DNA of 64,000 bases, taken from the NCBI GenBank assembly GCA_018242505.1, contig JAFEBU010000015.1, positions 1-64,000 on the forward strand, written 5' to 3'. Position 1 is the first letter of the stretch; each line of letters begins with the position of its first letter. Position numbers and translations under genes: made by a program. Shown piece by piece: positions 17,972 to 26,734 of this stretch. The notes beneath the pieces are model-generated. The model was not told the origin of the DNA. It made no database searches and saw only the letters and a list, made by a program, of their open reading frames with translations. The DNA is from Pseudomonadota bacterium. GTDB lineage: Bacteria; Pseudomonadota; Alphaproteobacteria; Reyranellales; Reyranellaceae.

Positions 17972-19552
17972 ATGTCTTTCGTCCGCACGGCAGGCGCTCT
18001 TCTGGCGGCGGCGCTGGTGGCGATCGCCGCCCTGCCTGCATTCGCGCAGAATCTGACGATCGGGCTCCGGAGAGAGACCACTTCGCTCGATCCGCAATAT
18101 CAGAACGCGGCCGCCAACAACCAGATCGCGCTGCACCTCTTCGATGCGCTGGTCGCGCGCGACGACAAACTCCTGCCCATCCCAGCGCTTGCGCTGTCCT
18201 GGAAGCCGATCAGCGACACGGTCTGGGAGTTCAAGTTGCGCCCTGACGTCAAATTCCAGGACGGATCTCCCTTCACCGCCGACGACGTCGTGTTCACCTA
18301 CGAGCGCACGGCCAAGGTGCCGAACAGCCCGTCACCCTTCACGATGCTGACTCGCCAGATCGCCCGCCTCGAGGTCCTCGATCCGCTGACCCTGCGCATC
18401 ACCACCGTGGCGCCGGCGCCGTTGCTGCCACTCGACCTTGCGAGCCTGCCGATCCTGTCGCACACGGCCGCCGCGGGTGGGGCGCCGGAAGGCAAGACGA
18501 CGGCCGAACTCGATCGCGGTGTCGGTCTGGTCGGCACGGGGCCATTCCGGTTCGGGAGCTGGAAACGCGGTGGCGAGCTGGTGCTGGAACGCAACGACAC
18601 CTATTGGGGGCCGAAGCCTGCCTGGGCCACGGTGACGTTCAAGCCGCTGCCCGATCGGGCAGCACGTGTGGCGGCCCTCGCCGCCGGCGATGTCGACCTC
18701 ATCGAGGACCCGCCGGTCGGCGACCTGCCGAAGCTGCGCAAGGATCAAAAGATCGCACTGGCGCAGAGGCCGTCCAATCGGCTGATCTACATTGCTCTCG
18801 ACCAGTTCGCCGAGCCGTCGCCCGGCATTCCCGACACCAACGGCAAGAATCCGTTGAAGGACAAGCGCGTGCGGCAGGCGCTGAGCGAGGCGATCGACCG
18901 CAAGGCGATCGTCGACAAGGTGATGGACGGTGCAGCCGAGCCGGCGGGCGATTTCCTGCCGTGGCCCGCGCCGGGCACGCGCAAGGACACCCGTCCGGAC
19001 CGCTACGATCCGGCCGGCGCCCGGCGGTTGCTGGCCGAGGCCGGCTACCCGAAGGGCTTTTCGATCACGCTCGGCACCCCCAACGGGCGCTACGCCAAAG
19101 ACCAGCAGATCGCACAGGCGGTCGCCGACGACTGGAGCCGCGTTGGCGTCAAGACCGGGGTCGAAGCCAGCGAGCCGCCGGCCTTCTTCAAGAACCGCGA
19201 CGAATTCAGGTACAGCGCCTACCTCGCTGGCTGGACCGCCGAGACGGGGGAGATGTCCAATCCCTTGCGCGCGCTCGCGGCCACGCCCAGCCGGGAGAAG
19301 GGCATGGGCGGCAACAACCGCGGCCGCTACTCCAACCCGGCGATGGACGCCAAGCTCGACGAGGCATTGCGAACCGTCGACGGCAAGAAGCGCGAGGCGC
19401 TCCTGCAGGAGGCGAGCAAGCTGGTGCTCACCGACCATGGCGTCCTGCCGTTGCAGTTCGAGATGGCGCTGTGGGCGATGCGCAAGGGTCTCACCTACGC
19501 CGCCCGCGCGGACCAGATGACGCTGGCACAGTTCGTCAAGCCGGCCAGGTAG
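17972..19552 (+). CDS. ABC transporter substrate-binding protein, peptide/nickel type (SBP family 5)
   Basis: A 526-residue exported binding protein. A signal peptide (about 1-25, ending in PAFAQ) precedes the family 5 fold with the typical opening TSLDPQYQNAAANNQIALHLFDALV, the WEFKLRPDVKFQDGSPFTADDVVFTYER segment and the GFSITLGTPNGRYAKDQQIAQAVADDWSRVGVK-like C-terminal lobe. Family members capture oligopeptides, nickel or glutathione in the periplasm. No permease or ATPase of the matching Dpp/Opp type is in the window, so this is an orphan receptor. It ends 3 bases before the convergent amidohydrolase gene. Confidence 0.9.
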   Translation: MSFVRTAGALLAAALVAIAALPAFAQNLTIGLRRETTSLDPQYQNAAANNQIALHLFDALVARDDKLLPIPALALSWKPISDTVWEFKLRPDVKFQDGSPFTADDVVFTYERTAKVPNSPSPFTMLTRQIARLEVLDPLTLRITTVAPAPLLPLDLASLPILSHTAAAGGAPEGKTTAELDRGVGLVGTGPFRFGSWKRGGELVLERNDTYWGPKPAWATVTFKPLPDRAARVAALAAGDVDLIEDPPVGDLPKLRKDQKIALAQRPSNRLIYIALDQFAEPSPGIPDTNGKNPLKDKRVRQALSEAIDRKAIVDKVMDGAAEPAGDFLPWPAPGTRKDTRPDRYDPAGARRLLAEAGYPKGFSITLGTPNGRYAKDQQIAQAVADDWSRVGVKTGVEASEPPAFFKNRDEFRYSAYLAGWTAETGEMSNPLRALAATPSREKGMGGNNRGRYSNPAMDAKLDEALRTVDGKKREALLQEASKLVLTDHGVLPLQFEMALWAMRKGLTYAARADQMTLAQFVKPAR

Positions 19553-19555
19553 GCA

Positions 19556-20752
19556 TCACGCCTGCGCGTCGCCCAGTTCGAGGTTGACGAGGTTGACCCA
19601 GTAGGCCGCACCGGTCGTCAGGATCGCGTCGCTGAAATCGTAGAGCGGCGAATGGACATTGTGGCAGCCGCCTTCGTCGGGGCCGCCATTGCCGATCATG
19701 ATGTAGGCGCCGGGCTTCTTCTCCAGCATGAAGGCGAAATCCTCCGCACCGGTGACCGGCGGCGTATTGGGCTCGACCTTGTCGCGGCCCACGGTGAGCG
19801 CCGCCGCCTCGACCGCAAGCGAGGTCTGCTCGACCGAGTTGATCAGCGGCGGATAGCGGCGGAGATATTCATAGGCGGCCTCGCAGCCGCCGGCCTGGGC
19901 AATTCCCGAAGCAACCTCGCCCATCCGCCGTTCGAGGAGATCGCGCACCTCGGGCGTGAAGCTGCGTGCCGTGCCGCGAATCAGCACCTCCGATGGGATG
20001 ACATTGGGCGAGCCGGCGGTGCCGGCTGCGATGTGACCCACGCTCAGCACCGAGGCCTGCGTCGGCGGGACATTGCGACCGATGATTCCCTGCAGCGCCA
20101 CGATGAACTGTCCCGCGACGAAGGTCGGGTCGGTGCCGCGATAGGGCATGGCGCCGTGCCCGCCGGTTCCCTTGAAGATCACTTCCCAGCTGTCGCTGGC
20201 CGCCAGCATCGGGCCGGAGCGAATGGCGAAATGGCCCCGCGGGAAGCCCGGCATGTTGTGCATGCCATAGACCGCGTCACAGTTGAACCGGTCGAACAGC
20301 CCCTCCTCGATCATCACCCGCGCGCCGCCCTGGCCCTCCTCGGCGGGCTGGAAGATGAAATGCACCGTGCCGGCGAAATCCGGCGCCGCCGCGAGATGCC
20401 GCGCCGCGCCCAGCAGCATGGTCGTGTGGCCGTCGTGGCCGCAGGCATGCATCTTGTTGGGAATGGCCGAGGCATAGTCGAAGTCGTTCTTCTCCTGCAA
20501 GTGAAGGGCGTCCATGTCGGCACGCAGGCCGATGGTCTTCTGGCCCGGTCGCTTGCCCTTCAACGTGCCGACGACCCCCGTGGTGGCAAGGCCGCGATGG
20601 ACTTCGATCCCCCAGGACTGCAATTTCTCCGCCACGATCTGCGATGTCCGCTCCTCCTCGAAGGCGGTTTCCGGATGACGATGGATGTCGCGGCGGATGG
20701 CGGTCAGGTCGGCCTGCTGGCCGGCCAGGAGATCGGGCGTGCAACGGGTCAT
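19556..20752 (-). CDS. M20-family metal-dependent amidohydrolase (hippurate hydrolase-like)
   Basis: A 398-residue M20D peptidase-family hydrolase. Zinc/manganese ligands are in the motifs MHACGHDGHTTMLLGAA (Cys and His), IFQPAEEGQGGA (Glu-Glu), the YGMHNMPG histidine and the C-terminal GCHNVHSP histidine; GGHGAMPYRGTDP marks the dimerisation domain. Relatives hydrolyse N-acyl amino acids such as hippurate, N-acetyl amino acids or indole-acetyl conjugates. I start at ATG 20752 (MTRCTPDLLAGQQADLTAIRRDIHRHPE); the frame remains open upstream but is antisense to the acetyltransferase gene. Confidence 0.93.
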   Translation of the reverse strand: MTRCTPDLLAGQQADLTAIRRDIHRHPETAFEEERTSQIVAEKLQSWGIEVHRGLATTGVVGTLKGKRPGQKTIGLRADMDALHLQEKNDFDYASAIPNKMHACGHDGHTTMLLGAARHLAAAPDFAGTVHFIFQPAEEGQGGARVMIEEGLFDRFNCDAVYGMHNMPGFPRGHFAIRSGPMLAASDSWEVIFKGTGGHGAMPYRGTDPTFVAGQFIVALQGIIGRNVPPTQASVLSVGHIAAGTAGSPNVIPSEVLIRGTARSFTPEVRDLLERRMGEVASGIAQAGGCEAAYEYLRRYPPLINSVEQTSLAVEAAALTVGRDKVEPNTPPVTGAEDFAFMLEKKPGAYIMIGNGGPDEGGCHNVHSPLYDFSDAILTTGAAYWVNLVNLELGDAQA

Positions 20753-20842
20753 ATGCGTCCTCGCTTTGTACGCGAAGACTAGCCGCCCGACGGCAACCCC
20801 GTCGAGAGGCCCGATCCTAACCTCTTGCGAAGACGACGGCAG

Positions 20843-21394
20843 ATGACGATGAAGACCGAGAAACAGAAGATGCTCGCCGGGGAACTCTACAAGCCGGGTG
20901 ATCCGGAGCTCCACGCCGACGCCGAGGCAAATGCGTCGTGGCTCGCCGAATACAATGCCTCGCGCAATTCTGCCGCGCGGCGCGATCTCCTGCGTCGGCG
21001 GCTCGGCTTCGTCGGAGAGGGAGCGACGGTTCGTCCGCCCTTCTTTTGCGATTATGGCTTCAACATCCGCATCGGCGCCGGCGTCTTCCTGAACTTCAAC
21101 TGCGTCATCCTGGATGTCGTCGCCGTGACCATCGGCGATGAGACCCAGATCGGGCCTGGCGTCCAGATTCTCGCTGCCGACCATCCCCGGGAAGCAGCCT
21201 TGCGACGCGCCGGCCTGGAACTGGGACGTCCAGTGAGCATCGGCCGGAATGTCTGGATTGGCGGCGGCGCGCTGATCCTGCCCGGCGTGGCAATCGGCGA
21301 CGATGCGATCGTCGGCGCCGGAGCGGTGGTGACGCGAGACGTTGCGGCCGGCGCCACCGTCGTCGGCAACCCGGCTCGCCAAACGTCACGGTAG
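20843..21394 (+). CDS. Maltose/galactoside O-acetyltransferase-like protein
   Basis: A 183-residue acetyltransferase of the left-handed beta-helix (LbH) family with an N-terminal Mac domain (KMLAGELYKPGDPEL) and hexapeptide repeats (INIRIGAGVFLNFNCVILD, IGDETQIGPGVQILA, IGRNVWIGGGALILPGVAIGDD). His in ADHPREA fits the catalytic position. It resembles maltose O-acetyltransferase (Maa) and NodL, which acetylate sugar hydroxyls with acetyl-CoA. I prefer ATG 20843 (MTMKTEKQKM) over a TTG 18 bases upstream. It is divergent from the amidohydrolase and 60 bases before hisA; a functional link with histidine synthesis is not expected. Confidence 0.88.
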   Translation: MTMKTEKQKMLAGELYKPGDPELHADAEANASWLAEYNASRNSAARRDLLRRRLGFVGEGATVRPPFFCDYGFNIRIGAGVFLNFNCVILDVVAVTIGDETQIGPGVQILAADHPREAALRRAGLELGRPVSIGRNVWIGGGALILPGVAIGDDAIVGAGAVVTRDVAAGATVVGNPARQTSR

Positions 21395-21454
21395 ACGCGC
21401 CAGCAGGCCAACGGGGTGGCGCCGGGATCGACAACGGGGTACATCCGCGCCGCC

Positions 21455-22183
21455 ATGATCCTGTTCCCCGCCATCGACCTCAAGGACGGCCAGTGCGTGC
21501 GCCTGCTGCGGGGCGACATGGCCCGCGCCACTGTGTTCAACGACAGTCCTGCCGCCCAGGCGCGCGCCTTCGCGACCGCAGGCTGCGAATGGCTGCATCT
21601 GGTCGATCTCAACGGCGCCGTCGAGGGGCATCCCGTCAACCGGGCGGCCGTGGTCGAGATCCTGAAGGCAGTCGAGGTACCAACCCAGCTGGGGGGCGGC
21701 ATACGCACCGTCGAAAGCATCACCCAGTGGATCGAGGCCGGCGTGAAGCGGGTGATCCTGGGCACGGTCGCGGTCAAGGAGCCGGGCCTGGTGAAGGCTG
21801 CCTGCAAGCAGTGGCCGGGACAGATCGCGGTCGGCATCGACGCACGCGACGGCATGGTTGCGGTCGACGGCTGGACCAAGCAGAGCACCGTGCGCGCTCT
21901 CGATCTCGCCCTGCGCTTCGAGGATGCTGGCGTGGCCGCCATCATCTACACGGACATCGATCGCGACGGCGCCATGGGTGGCGTCAATGTCGATGCCACC
22001 ATCACGCTGGCCCAGCACCTCACCACGCCGGTGATCGCGTCCGGCGGCGTGAGCTCGCTCGACGACCTGCGCGAGCTCAGGCCGGCGGAGGAGCATGGCA
22101 TCGTCGGCGCCATTGTCGGCCGCGCCCTCTATGACGGCCGTGTGACGATCCCCGACGCCATCCGCACCCTGAAGGGCGAGTGA
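21455..22183 (+). CDS. hisA: HisA, ProFAR isomerase
   Basis: A 242-residue TIM-barrel isomerase of histidine biosynthesis that converts N'-ProFAR to PRFAR. It begins [21 protein letters not shown] with the catalytic aspartate at position 8, and the second acid in the half-barrel repeat is in [10 protein letters not shown]. The phosphate-binding sites LGGGIR and VIASGGVSS are intact. The start at 21455 matches the invariant N-terminus; a longer frame upstream has no support. hisF follows after a few bases, so the two are co-translated. hisB, hisH and hisI are not in the window. Confidence 0.97.
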   Translation: MILFPAIDLKDGQCVRLLRGDMARATVFNDSPAAQARAFATAGCEWLHLVDLNGAVEGHPVNRAAVVEILKAVEVPTQLGGGIRTVESITQWIEAGVKRVILGTVAVKEPGLVKAACKQWPGQIAVGIDARDGMVAVDGWTKQSTVRALDLALRFEDAGVAAIIYTDIDRDGAMGGVNVDATITLAQHLTTPVIASGGVSSLDDLRELRPAEEHGIVGAIVGRALYDGRVTIPDAIRTLKGE

Positions 22184-22190
22184 CGTGACC

Positions 22191-22970
22191 ATGCTCAAGG
22201 TCCGCATCATCCCCTGTCTCGATGTCAAGGACGGCCGGGTCGTGAAAGGCGTGCAGTTCGTCGATCTGCGCGATGCCGGCGATCCGGTGGAGCAGGCGCG
22301 GGTCTACGATGCCGCCGGCGCCGACGAACTCACCTTCCTCGACATCACCGCGAGCCACGAGAACCGCGACACCATCCTCGAAGTCGTGGCCCGCACTGCG
22401 GAGCAGTGCTTCATGCCGCTCACCGTGGGCGGCGGGGTGCGTACGATCGAGGATATCCGCCGGCTCCTGCTGGCCGGCGCCGACAAGGTCTCGATCAATT
22501 CCGCCGCCGTCGCACGGCCCGACTTCGTGCGCGAGGCGGCGGAGAAGTACGGCGACCAGTGCATCGTCGTCGCGGTCGATGCGCGGCGCAGCGGATCCGG
22601 CACGTGGGAGGTCTTCACCCATGGCGGGCGTCAGGGTACCGGACTCGATGCGGTGAAATGGGCCCGCCACATGACCGATCACGGCGCGGGCGAGATCCTG
22701 CTCACCTCGATGGACCGCGACGGCACGCGATCCGGCTTCGACCTCGCGCTTACCCGCGCCGTCTCGGATGCCGTGTCGGTGCCGGTCGTGGCATCGGGCG
22801 GCGTGGGCACGCTCGACCATCTGGTCGAAGGTGTGACCGAGGGCGGCGCGTCGGCGGTGCTCGCCGCCTCCATCTTCCATTTCGGTGAGTTCACCATCGC
22901 CCAGGCGAAGGAACATCTGGCACGCGTCGGCGTCCCGATACGACAAATCTCGCACGCCGACTCAAATTGA
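22191..22970 (+). CDS. hisF: HisF, imidazole glycerol phosphate synthase cyclase subunit
   Basis: A 259-residue TIM barrel that, with HisH, converts PRFAR and ammonia from glutamine to IGP and AICAR. The N-terminus [23 protein letters not shown] contains catalytic Asp11, and the second aspartate is in [16 protein letters not shown]. Both phosphate sites (VGGGVRT and ASGGVG) are present. ATG 22191 gives the standard N-terminus; a GTG six bases upstream (22185) is also possible and is closer to the AAGGG sequence at the end of hisA. Its glutaminase partner HisH must be encoded elsewhere. Confidence 0.96.
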   Translation: MLKVRIIPCLDVKDGRVVKGVQFVDLRDAGDPVEQARVYDAAGADELTFLDITASHENRDTILEVVARTAEQCFMPLTVGGGVRTIEDIRRLLLAGADKVSINSAAVARPDFVREAAEKYGDQCIVVAVDARRSGSGTWEVFTHGGRQGTGLDAVKWARHMTDHGAGEILLTSMDRDGTRSGFDLALTRAVSDAVSVPVVASGGVGTLDHLVEGVTEGGASAVLAASIFHFGEFTIAQAKEHLARVGVPIRQISHADSN

Positions 22971-23022
22971 AGTAAAATATCCTCAACGCCCCACCCGAGA
23001 GGCGACGAGAGTTCCCCCTTCG

Positions 23023-23406
23023 ATGGCCAAGAAAAAGAAAGCAAAGAGAAAGGCGCTGAAGAAGCGCCAGGAAGACGGCGGCGCCGGCGAGCACGTGCTC
23101 GACCGGCTTTATGTCGTGATCGATAGTCGCAAAGGCGCCGACCCGGACACCTCCTATACAGCTCGCCTGTTCAGCCGCGGCCGCCAGCAGATCGCCAAGA
23201 AGCTGGGCGAGGAAGCGGTCGAGGCGCTGATCGAGGGCATTCGCGGCGATCGGGGCAAGCTGGTGGGCGAGAGCGCCGACATGCTCTACCACCTGCTGAC
23301 ACTATGGGCCGCGACCGGCGTCAAGCCGCAGGCCGTCTGGTCGGAGTTGGCGCGCCGCGAGGGCATCTCCGGCATCGCCGAGAAGGCGTCCCGCAAGCCC
23401 GCCTGA
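23023..23406 (+). CDS. hisE: Phosphoribosyl-ATP pyrophosphatase HisE
   Basis: A 127-residue MazG-like all-alpha pyrophosphohydrolase that converts PR-ATP to PR-AMP, the second step of histidine synthesis. The metal-binding pattern is in [38 protein letters not shown] residues (EExxE ... ExAD) at about 61-94. A Lys/Arg-rich N-terminal stretch of about 15 residues ([15 protein letters not shown]) is longer than in most homologues. It follows hisF after 52 bases and is followed by the HIT gene, a neighbourhood common in alphaproteobacteria. HisI is separate and not in the window. Confidence 0.94.
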   Translation: MAKKKKAKRKALKKRQEDGGAGEHVLDRLYVVIDSRKGADPDTSYTARLFSRGRQQIAKKLGEEAVEALIEGIRGDRGKLVGESADMLYHLLTLWAATGVKPQAVWSELARREGISGIAEKASRKPA

Positions 23407-23484
23407 CGCCACAACAGCCCGGTTGTCATTCCCGTCACGGCGCACGATCCTGCAGCGCGTTCCGCAATGCGCCCAGAGTTCAGC

Positions 23485-23871
23485 ATGCCGAGTTACGACC
23501 GCAACAATGTTTTTGCCCGCATCCTGCGCGGCGAGCTGCCGTGCAGGAAGGTCTATGAAGACGAGTTCGCACTCGCCTTCCACGACATCCGTCCGTTGGC
23601 GCCAGTCCATGTCCTGGTGGTGCCGAAGGGCGACTATGTCTCCAATGCCGACTTCGCCGCCTCGGCGCCCGCCGAACAGGTGGCGGGTTTCTGGCGCGCG
23701 GTCGGCAGGGTGGCGCATGAGCTCGGCCTCGACTCGCCGGGCTACCGCCTTGTCGCCAACCACGGTCCGATGAGCGGCCAGTCGGTGTTCCATTTCCACG
23801 TCCATATCTTCGGCGGCAAGGCGATGCCGCACGATATGACCCGGCTGCCCGAAGCCCACGCCAAGGCATGA
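23485..23871 (+). CDS. HIT-family nucleotide-binding hydrolase
   Basis: A 128-residue histidine-triad protein of the HinT group: the motif HFHVHIFGG places the triad at His103, His105 and His107, and the N-terminus NNVFARILRGELPCRKVYEDE is typical. HinT proteins hydrolyse AMP-lysine and other purine phosphoramidates. I chose ATG 23485 (MPSYDRNN) because homologues start there; an in-frame ATG at 23467 would add six residues. It ends in a 4-bp ATGA overlap with the downstream hydrolase gene. Confidence 0.93.
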   Translation: MPSYDRNNVFARILRGELPCRKVYEDEFALAFHDIRPLAPVHVLVVPKGDYVSNADFAASAPAEQVAGFWRAVGRVAHELGLDSPGYRLVANHGPMSGQSVFHFHVHIFGGKAMPHDMTRLPEAHAKA

Positions 23872-24893
23872 TCGGCCGGCGCACGCTGGTGGCCGGCGCG
23901 GGCACACTGGCCGCGACGGCGGCGCATGCGCAATATTTCCCGCGCGGCCTCGAGGAGCGGCAGCTGCGCTTTGCCGGCAGCGGCGGCGCGACGCTGGCCG
24001 GTACTCTCCTCCTGCCGCGCATCAGCGAGATCCAGAAGGTGCCGGGCGTAGTCCTTGTCGCCGGCAGCGGCCCGACCGACCGCGACGGCAACAACCCGCT
24101 GATTCCCATGCGCGTCGACCTCCTGAAGGAGATCGCGCAGGCGCTGGGCCACGCCGGCATCGCCAGCCTGCGCTACGACAAGCGCGGCATCGGCGGCTCG
24201 GCGATCCACGAGCGGCCGTCGGTCGAGAGCCAGCAAAACTACTTCGCCTGGGACCGCTTCGTGGACGACGTCGAGGCGGCGCATGCCGAGCTGGTGCGCC
24301 ACGACCAGGTCAAGCCCTATGCAACGGCCCTGCTGGGCCATAGCGAAGGCGGGATGCTGGCGATCGCGGCAACCATGGCAATGGGCAAGCGGCGCCCTTA
24401 CGGACTGGTGTTGGCATCGACGCCGGGGCGGCCCCTGGGCGACATCGTACGCGAGCAAATCGCCCGCAGCCTGCCGGAGCTCAGCGCATCGGCCGAGCGC
24501 ATCATGGACTCTATCCGTCGAACCGGCCGGGTCCCGCCCGACGGGCCGCCGGCATTCCGGTCGATCTTCCCCGCTTATGCCGGCGCCTTTCTCCAGGCCG
24601 CATTCGCCTTCGATCCGGCAGCCACGCTCGCCCGCACCGACTGTCCCTGCCTGCTGCTGCATGGCGGCGCCGACATACAGGTCGTACCGCCCGACGATAT
24701 CCAGCCGCTGATCGATACGCTTGGCCGACGCAATGCACCGGGCGAGGTGCTGATCGCGCCCAAGGTGAGCCACAACCTGAAGCTGGTGTCGGGCCCCGGC
24801 GATCCGGGGTTTGCCGGTCCGCTGGCGCCGGCGATCGCGATCAAGCTCACCGGTTGGCTCGTCCATCTGCTCGGCGCGCGGTCGGTGCTCTGA
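23868..24893 (+). CDS. Exported alpha/beta hydrolase
   Basis: A 341-residue alpha/beta-hydrolase with an N-terminal export signal (MIGRRTLVAGAGTLAATAAHAQ; the Arg pair suggests Tat). The oxyanion region VLVAGSGPTDRDGNNPL, the LRYDKRGIGGS segment and the nucleophile elbow GHSEGG (Ser159) are intact; a later LLLHGGADIQVVPPDD carries the likely acid and SHNLKLV the histidine. It resembles the esterase/dienelactone-hydrolase-like proteins with the RYDKRGxGxS signature. The substrate is unknown. It overlaps the HIT gene by 4 bp, so the two are probably co-translated. Confidence 0.87.
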   Translation: MIGRRTLVAGAGTLAATAAHAQYFPRGLEERQLRFAGSGGATLAGTLLLPRISEIQKVPGVVLVAGSGPTDRDGNNPLIPMRVDLLKEIAQALGHAGIASLRYDKRGIGGSAIHERPSVESQQNYFAWDRFVDDVEAAHAELVRHDQVKPYATALLGHSEGGMLAIAATMAMGKRRPYGLVLASTPGRPLGDIVREQIARSLPELSASAERIMDSIRRTGRVPPDGPPAFRSIFPAYAGAFLQAAFAFDPAATLARTDCPCLLLHGGADIQVVPPDDIQPLIDTLGRRNAPGEVLIAPKVSHNLKLVSGPGDPGFAGPLAPAIAIKLTGWLVHLLGARSVL

Positions 24894-24915
24894 ACCGATC
24901 GCGCACAAACGGACC

Positions 24916-25755
24916 TCAAGAGCGCTTCGCCGCTCGTGCGCGGGGCCGGGCTGCGGCTGAGGTCGGCGCGGCAATGCCCCGGCGCGGCAGGCCGGGAAAT
25001 CCCGCGGCGATCTCCTCCGCCGGGAATTGCGCAAGGCGGTGCAGCGTCAGGTCGATATGCTCCTCGCTCAGCCGACACGCCAGATCCGCATCGCGCGCGA
25101 GCGCCGCTTCCATGATGGCGCGGTGCTCGGCCTGGATGCCCGGCCGTATGCCGCCCTTGGCGACAGACAGGTGCCGATAGCGACGCGCATTGTCGTAGAG
25201 CACGCTGCGGAAGCGGCGCACCCACGACGAGCGGCAGGCGGCGACCAACGCTTCGTGGAAGGCGTGGTTGCGCTCGTTGTAGGCGTCGACCAGCGCCTCC
25301 GAGCTGTTGAGGCGTTTGAAGTCGATGAGGTTGAGCTTGTGGAAGGCACCGACGACACCCGCCTCCCAATCCTCGTCGCCGTTGGCGATCGATTCGCGCA
25401 GCGCCAGCGTCTCCATCATCTTGCGCAGGCTGCAGATCTCCCGGAAATCCTCGATCGACATCTGCACGACGCGGAAGCCCTGCTGGCCCTCGGCCGTGAC
25501 CAGCGAATCGGCGACCAGCAATGACAGCGCCTCGCGCAACGTGCTCGACGCCACGCCGTACTCCTTGCGCAGGCGCTCGATCTTGAGCTTGGAGCCGGGC
25601 GCGAGATGGCCGCGGATGATGCCAATCTTGAGCCGCTTGTAGGCGTACTCGATCAGCGTCTTGGCATCCTGCCGATGATGCCGATCCTTCTCGTCCCACA
25701 TCTCGGCGGGCTTGATCGACGGGCCGCGCTCAGGCGGCAAGATCGAACCAGACAT
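24916..25755 (-). CDS. GntR-family transcriptional regulator (FCD/FadR subgroup)
   Basis: A 279-residue regulator with an N-terminal winged helix (about 33-95: LAPGSKLKIERLRKEYGVASSTLREALSLL) and a C-terminal all-alpha FCD ligand domain (about 100-235) containing the metal-type residues RNHAFHEAL and EHRAIMEAAL. The tail is Ala/Arg-rich. GntR/FCD proteins usually repress adjacent catabolic genes and release DNA on binding an organic acid. It overlaps the end of the dioxygenase gene by 26 bp and is probably co-transcribed with it. The start is uncertain: ATG 25779, 25755 and 25701 are all possible; 25755 has AGG at a suitable distance. Confidence 0.9.
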   Translation of the reverse strand: MSGSILPPERGPSIKPAEMWDEKDRHHRQDAKTLIEYAYKRLKIGIIRGHLAPGSKLKIERLRKEYGVASSTLREALSLLVADSLVTAEGQQGFRVVQMSIEDFREICSLRKMMETLALRESIANGDEDWEAGVVGAFHKLNLIDFKRLNSSEALVDAYNERNHAFHEALVAACRSSWVRRFRSVLYDNARRYRHLSVAKGGIRPGIQAEHRAIMEAALARDADLACRLSEEHIDLTLHRLAQFPAEEIAAGFPGLPRRGIAAPTSAAARPRARAAKRS

Positions 25756-26587
25756 GGACTTGGCCTGTCCCGGCCGCATTCTCGTACTCCGACATTTGTG
25801 TGCCGACCGCCTTGCACCCGGCCCCTCCCAAGGCGCCCACGGTCATCAGGTAGTGGGCGAAAAAGCCCTCCGGATTGTGTGCACGATATTCCGGATAAAG
25901 CGCGATGACACCTGCATGATCGCCGCGCTTCCAGCACTCTATCACCTTCTCGTCCATGCTGCGTGCATCGGCCGAGACGACCAGGGCCGGATCGGGCGCC
26001 ATGTGTGCGAGGATGGTGTCCATCGGCTCGAAGCTGTGGCTCAGACCGCCCGCCGCCAGGAGTGCCGCGCGACAGTCGGTCCGGGCGACGCCCTCGGCGA
26101 TCGCGCGCCCCATGTCGAGGAAGTTGTGGCACTGCGCGGCCTGGCAGGTGCCGATCGAGAGGATCTTCTCGTTCTTGCGCAGATAGTGGACCAGGTTGAT
26201 CGTCGGATAGTGCAGCGGAATGTTGGCCTTGTCGTAATTGACGACCCGGATGCCGGCTGTCGTTCCCGCCTTCGCGATGGCCGCGGCAAGTTCCGGTGCG
26301 CCGGAATAGTCGTACGGCACGTCCGACAGGAACTCCGGCAGCTCCTCCGAAGTGTACAGGCCCTTGTAGTGCGGGGCACCCGCCAGGATGTGGCTGATCG
26401 TGGTGAACCAGTGGGTATCGAAAATGATGAAGGTATCGGGCGCCACACGGTCGAGCGCGCGGCGCATTTCGGCAAACCCCGCGATCAGCGATGTGTCTTT
26501 GCCTCCATAGAGATCGAGCCGCATGCTGCTTGGCAGCATGATCCCCGGCTGATGGCTCACGACCGCAGCGGCAACGATTTTGCCCAT
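25730..26587 (-). CDS. LigB-type extradiol ring-cleavage dioxygenase
   Basis: A 285-residue class III extradiol dioxygenase (LigB superfamily). Expected iron ligands are His12 in VSHQPGIM and His59 in FDTHWFTT, with a later conserved histidine in GGLSHSFEP. Family members cleave protocatechuate, homoprotocatechuate, 2,3-dihydroxyphenylpropionate or related catechols in the cytoplasm. I start at ATG 26587 (MGKIVAAAVVSHQPG), which gives the usual short N-terminus before the first ligand. It is divergent from a branched-chain-type ABC importer and followed by a GntR gene, suggesting regulated catabolism of an imported aromatic acid. The exact substrate is not evident. Confidence 0.88.
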   Translation of the reverse strand: MGKIVAAAVVSHQPGIMLPSSMRLDLYGGKDTSLIAGFAEMRRALDRVAPDTFIIFDTHWFTTISHILAGAPHYKGLYTSEELPEFLSDVPYDYSGAPELAAAIAKAGTTAGIRVVNYDKANIPLHYPTINLVHYLRKNEKILSIGTCQAAQCHNFLDMGRAIAEGVARTDCRAALLAAGGLSHSFEPMDTILAHMAPDPALVVSADARSMDEKVIECWKRGDHAGVIALYPEYRAHNPEGFFAHYLMTVGALGGAGCKAVGTQMSEYENAAGTGQVHVWFDLAA

Positions 26588-26657
26588 GTCGTCCCTCCCG
26601 GCAGGGCTGGTTCTTGTTCCCACGATGGTCGGCATCGGCCGCCGACTGTCAACAAAA

Positions 26658-26687
26658 TATCGACAATTTGGTACTATTATCGATAAT
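26658..26687. promoter_or_regulatory. Putative GntR operator and divergent promoter region
   Basis: Two direct repeats, TATCGACAAT (26658-26667) and TATCGATAAT (26678-26687), match at 9 of 10 positions and are 20 bp apart. The second lies in a perfect 12-bp palindrome ATTATCGATAAT (26676-26687). They overlap a plus-strand promoter candidate TCGACA-16 bp-GATAAT (26660-26665 and 26682-26687). The region separates the dioxygenase-GntR unit from the ABC importer, so the GntR protein is the likely ligand. Confidence 0.6.
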
Positions 26688-26734
26688 GCGCGGAACAAAG
26701 CCGTCGGCAAGCGACGGGCACTCGGGAGGAAAAT

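Noticed and set aside
20753..21382. Upstream extension of the amidohydrolase
   Set aside because: It is antisense to the acetyltransferase and unlike M20 proteins; homology starts at 20752.
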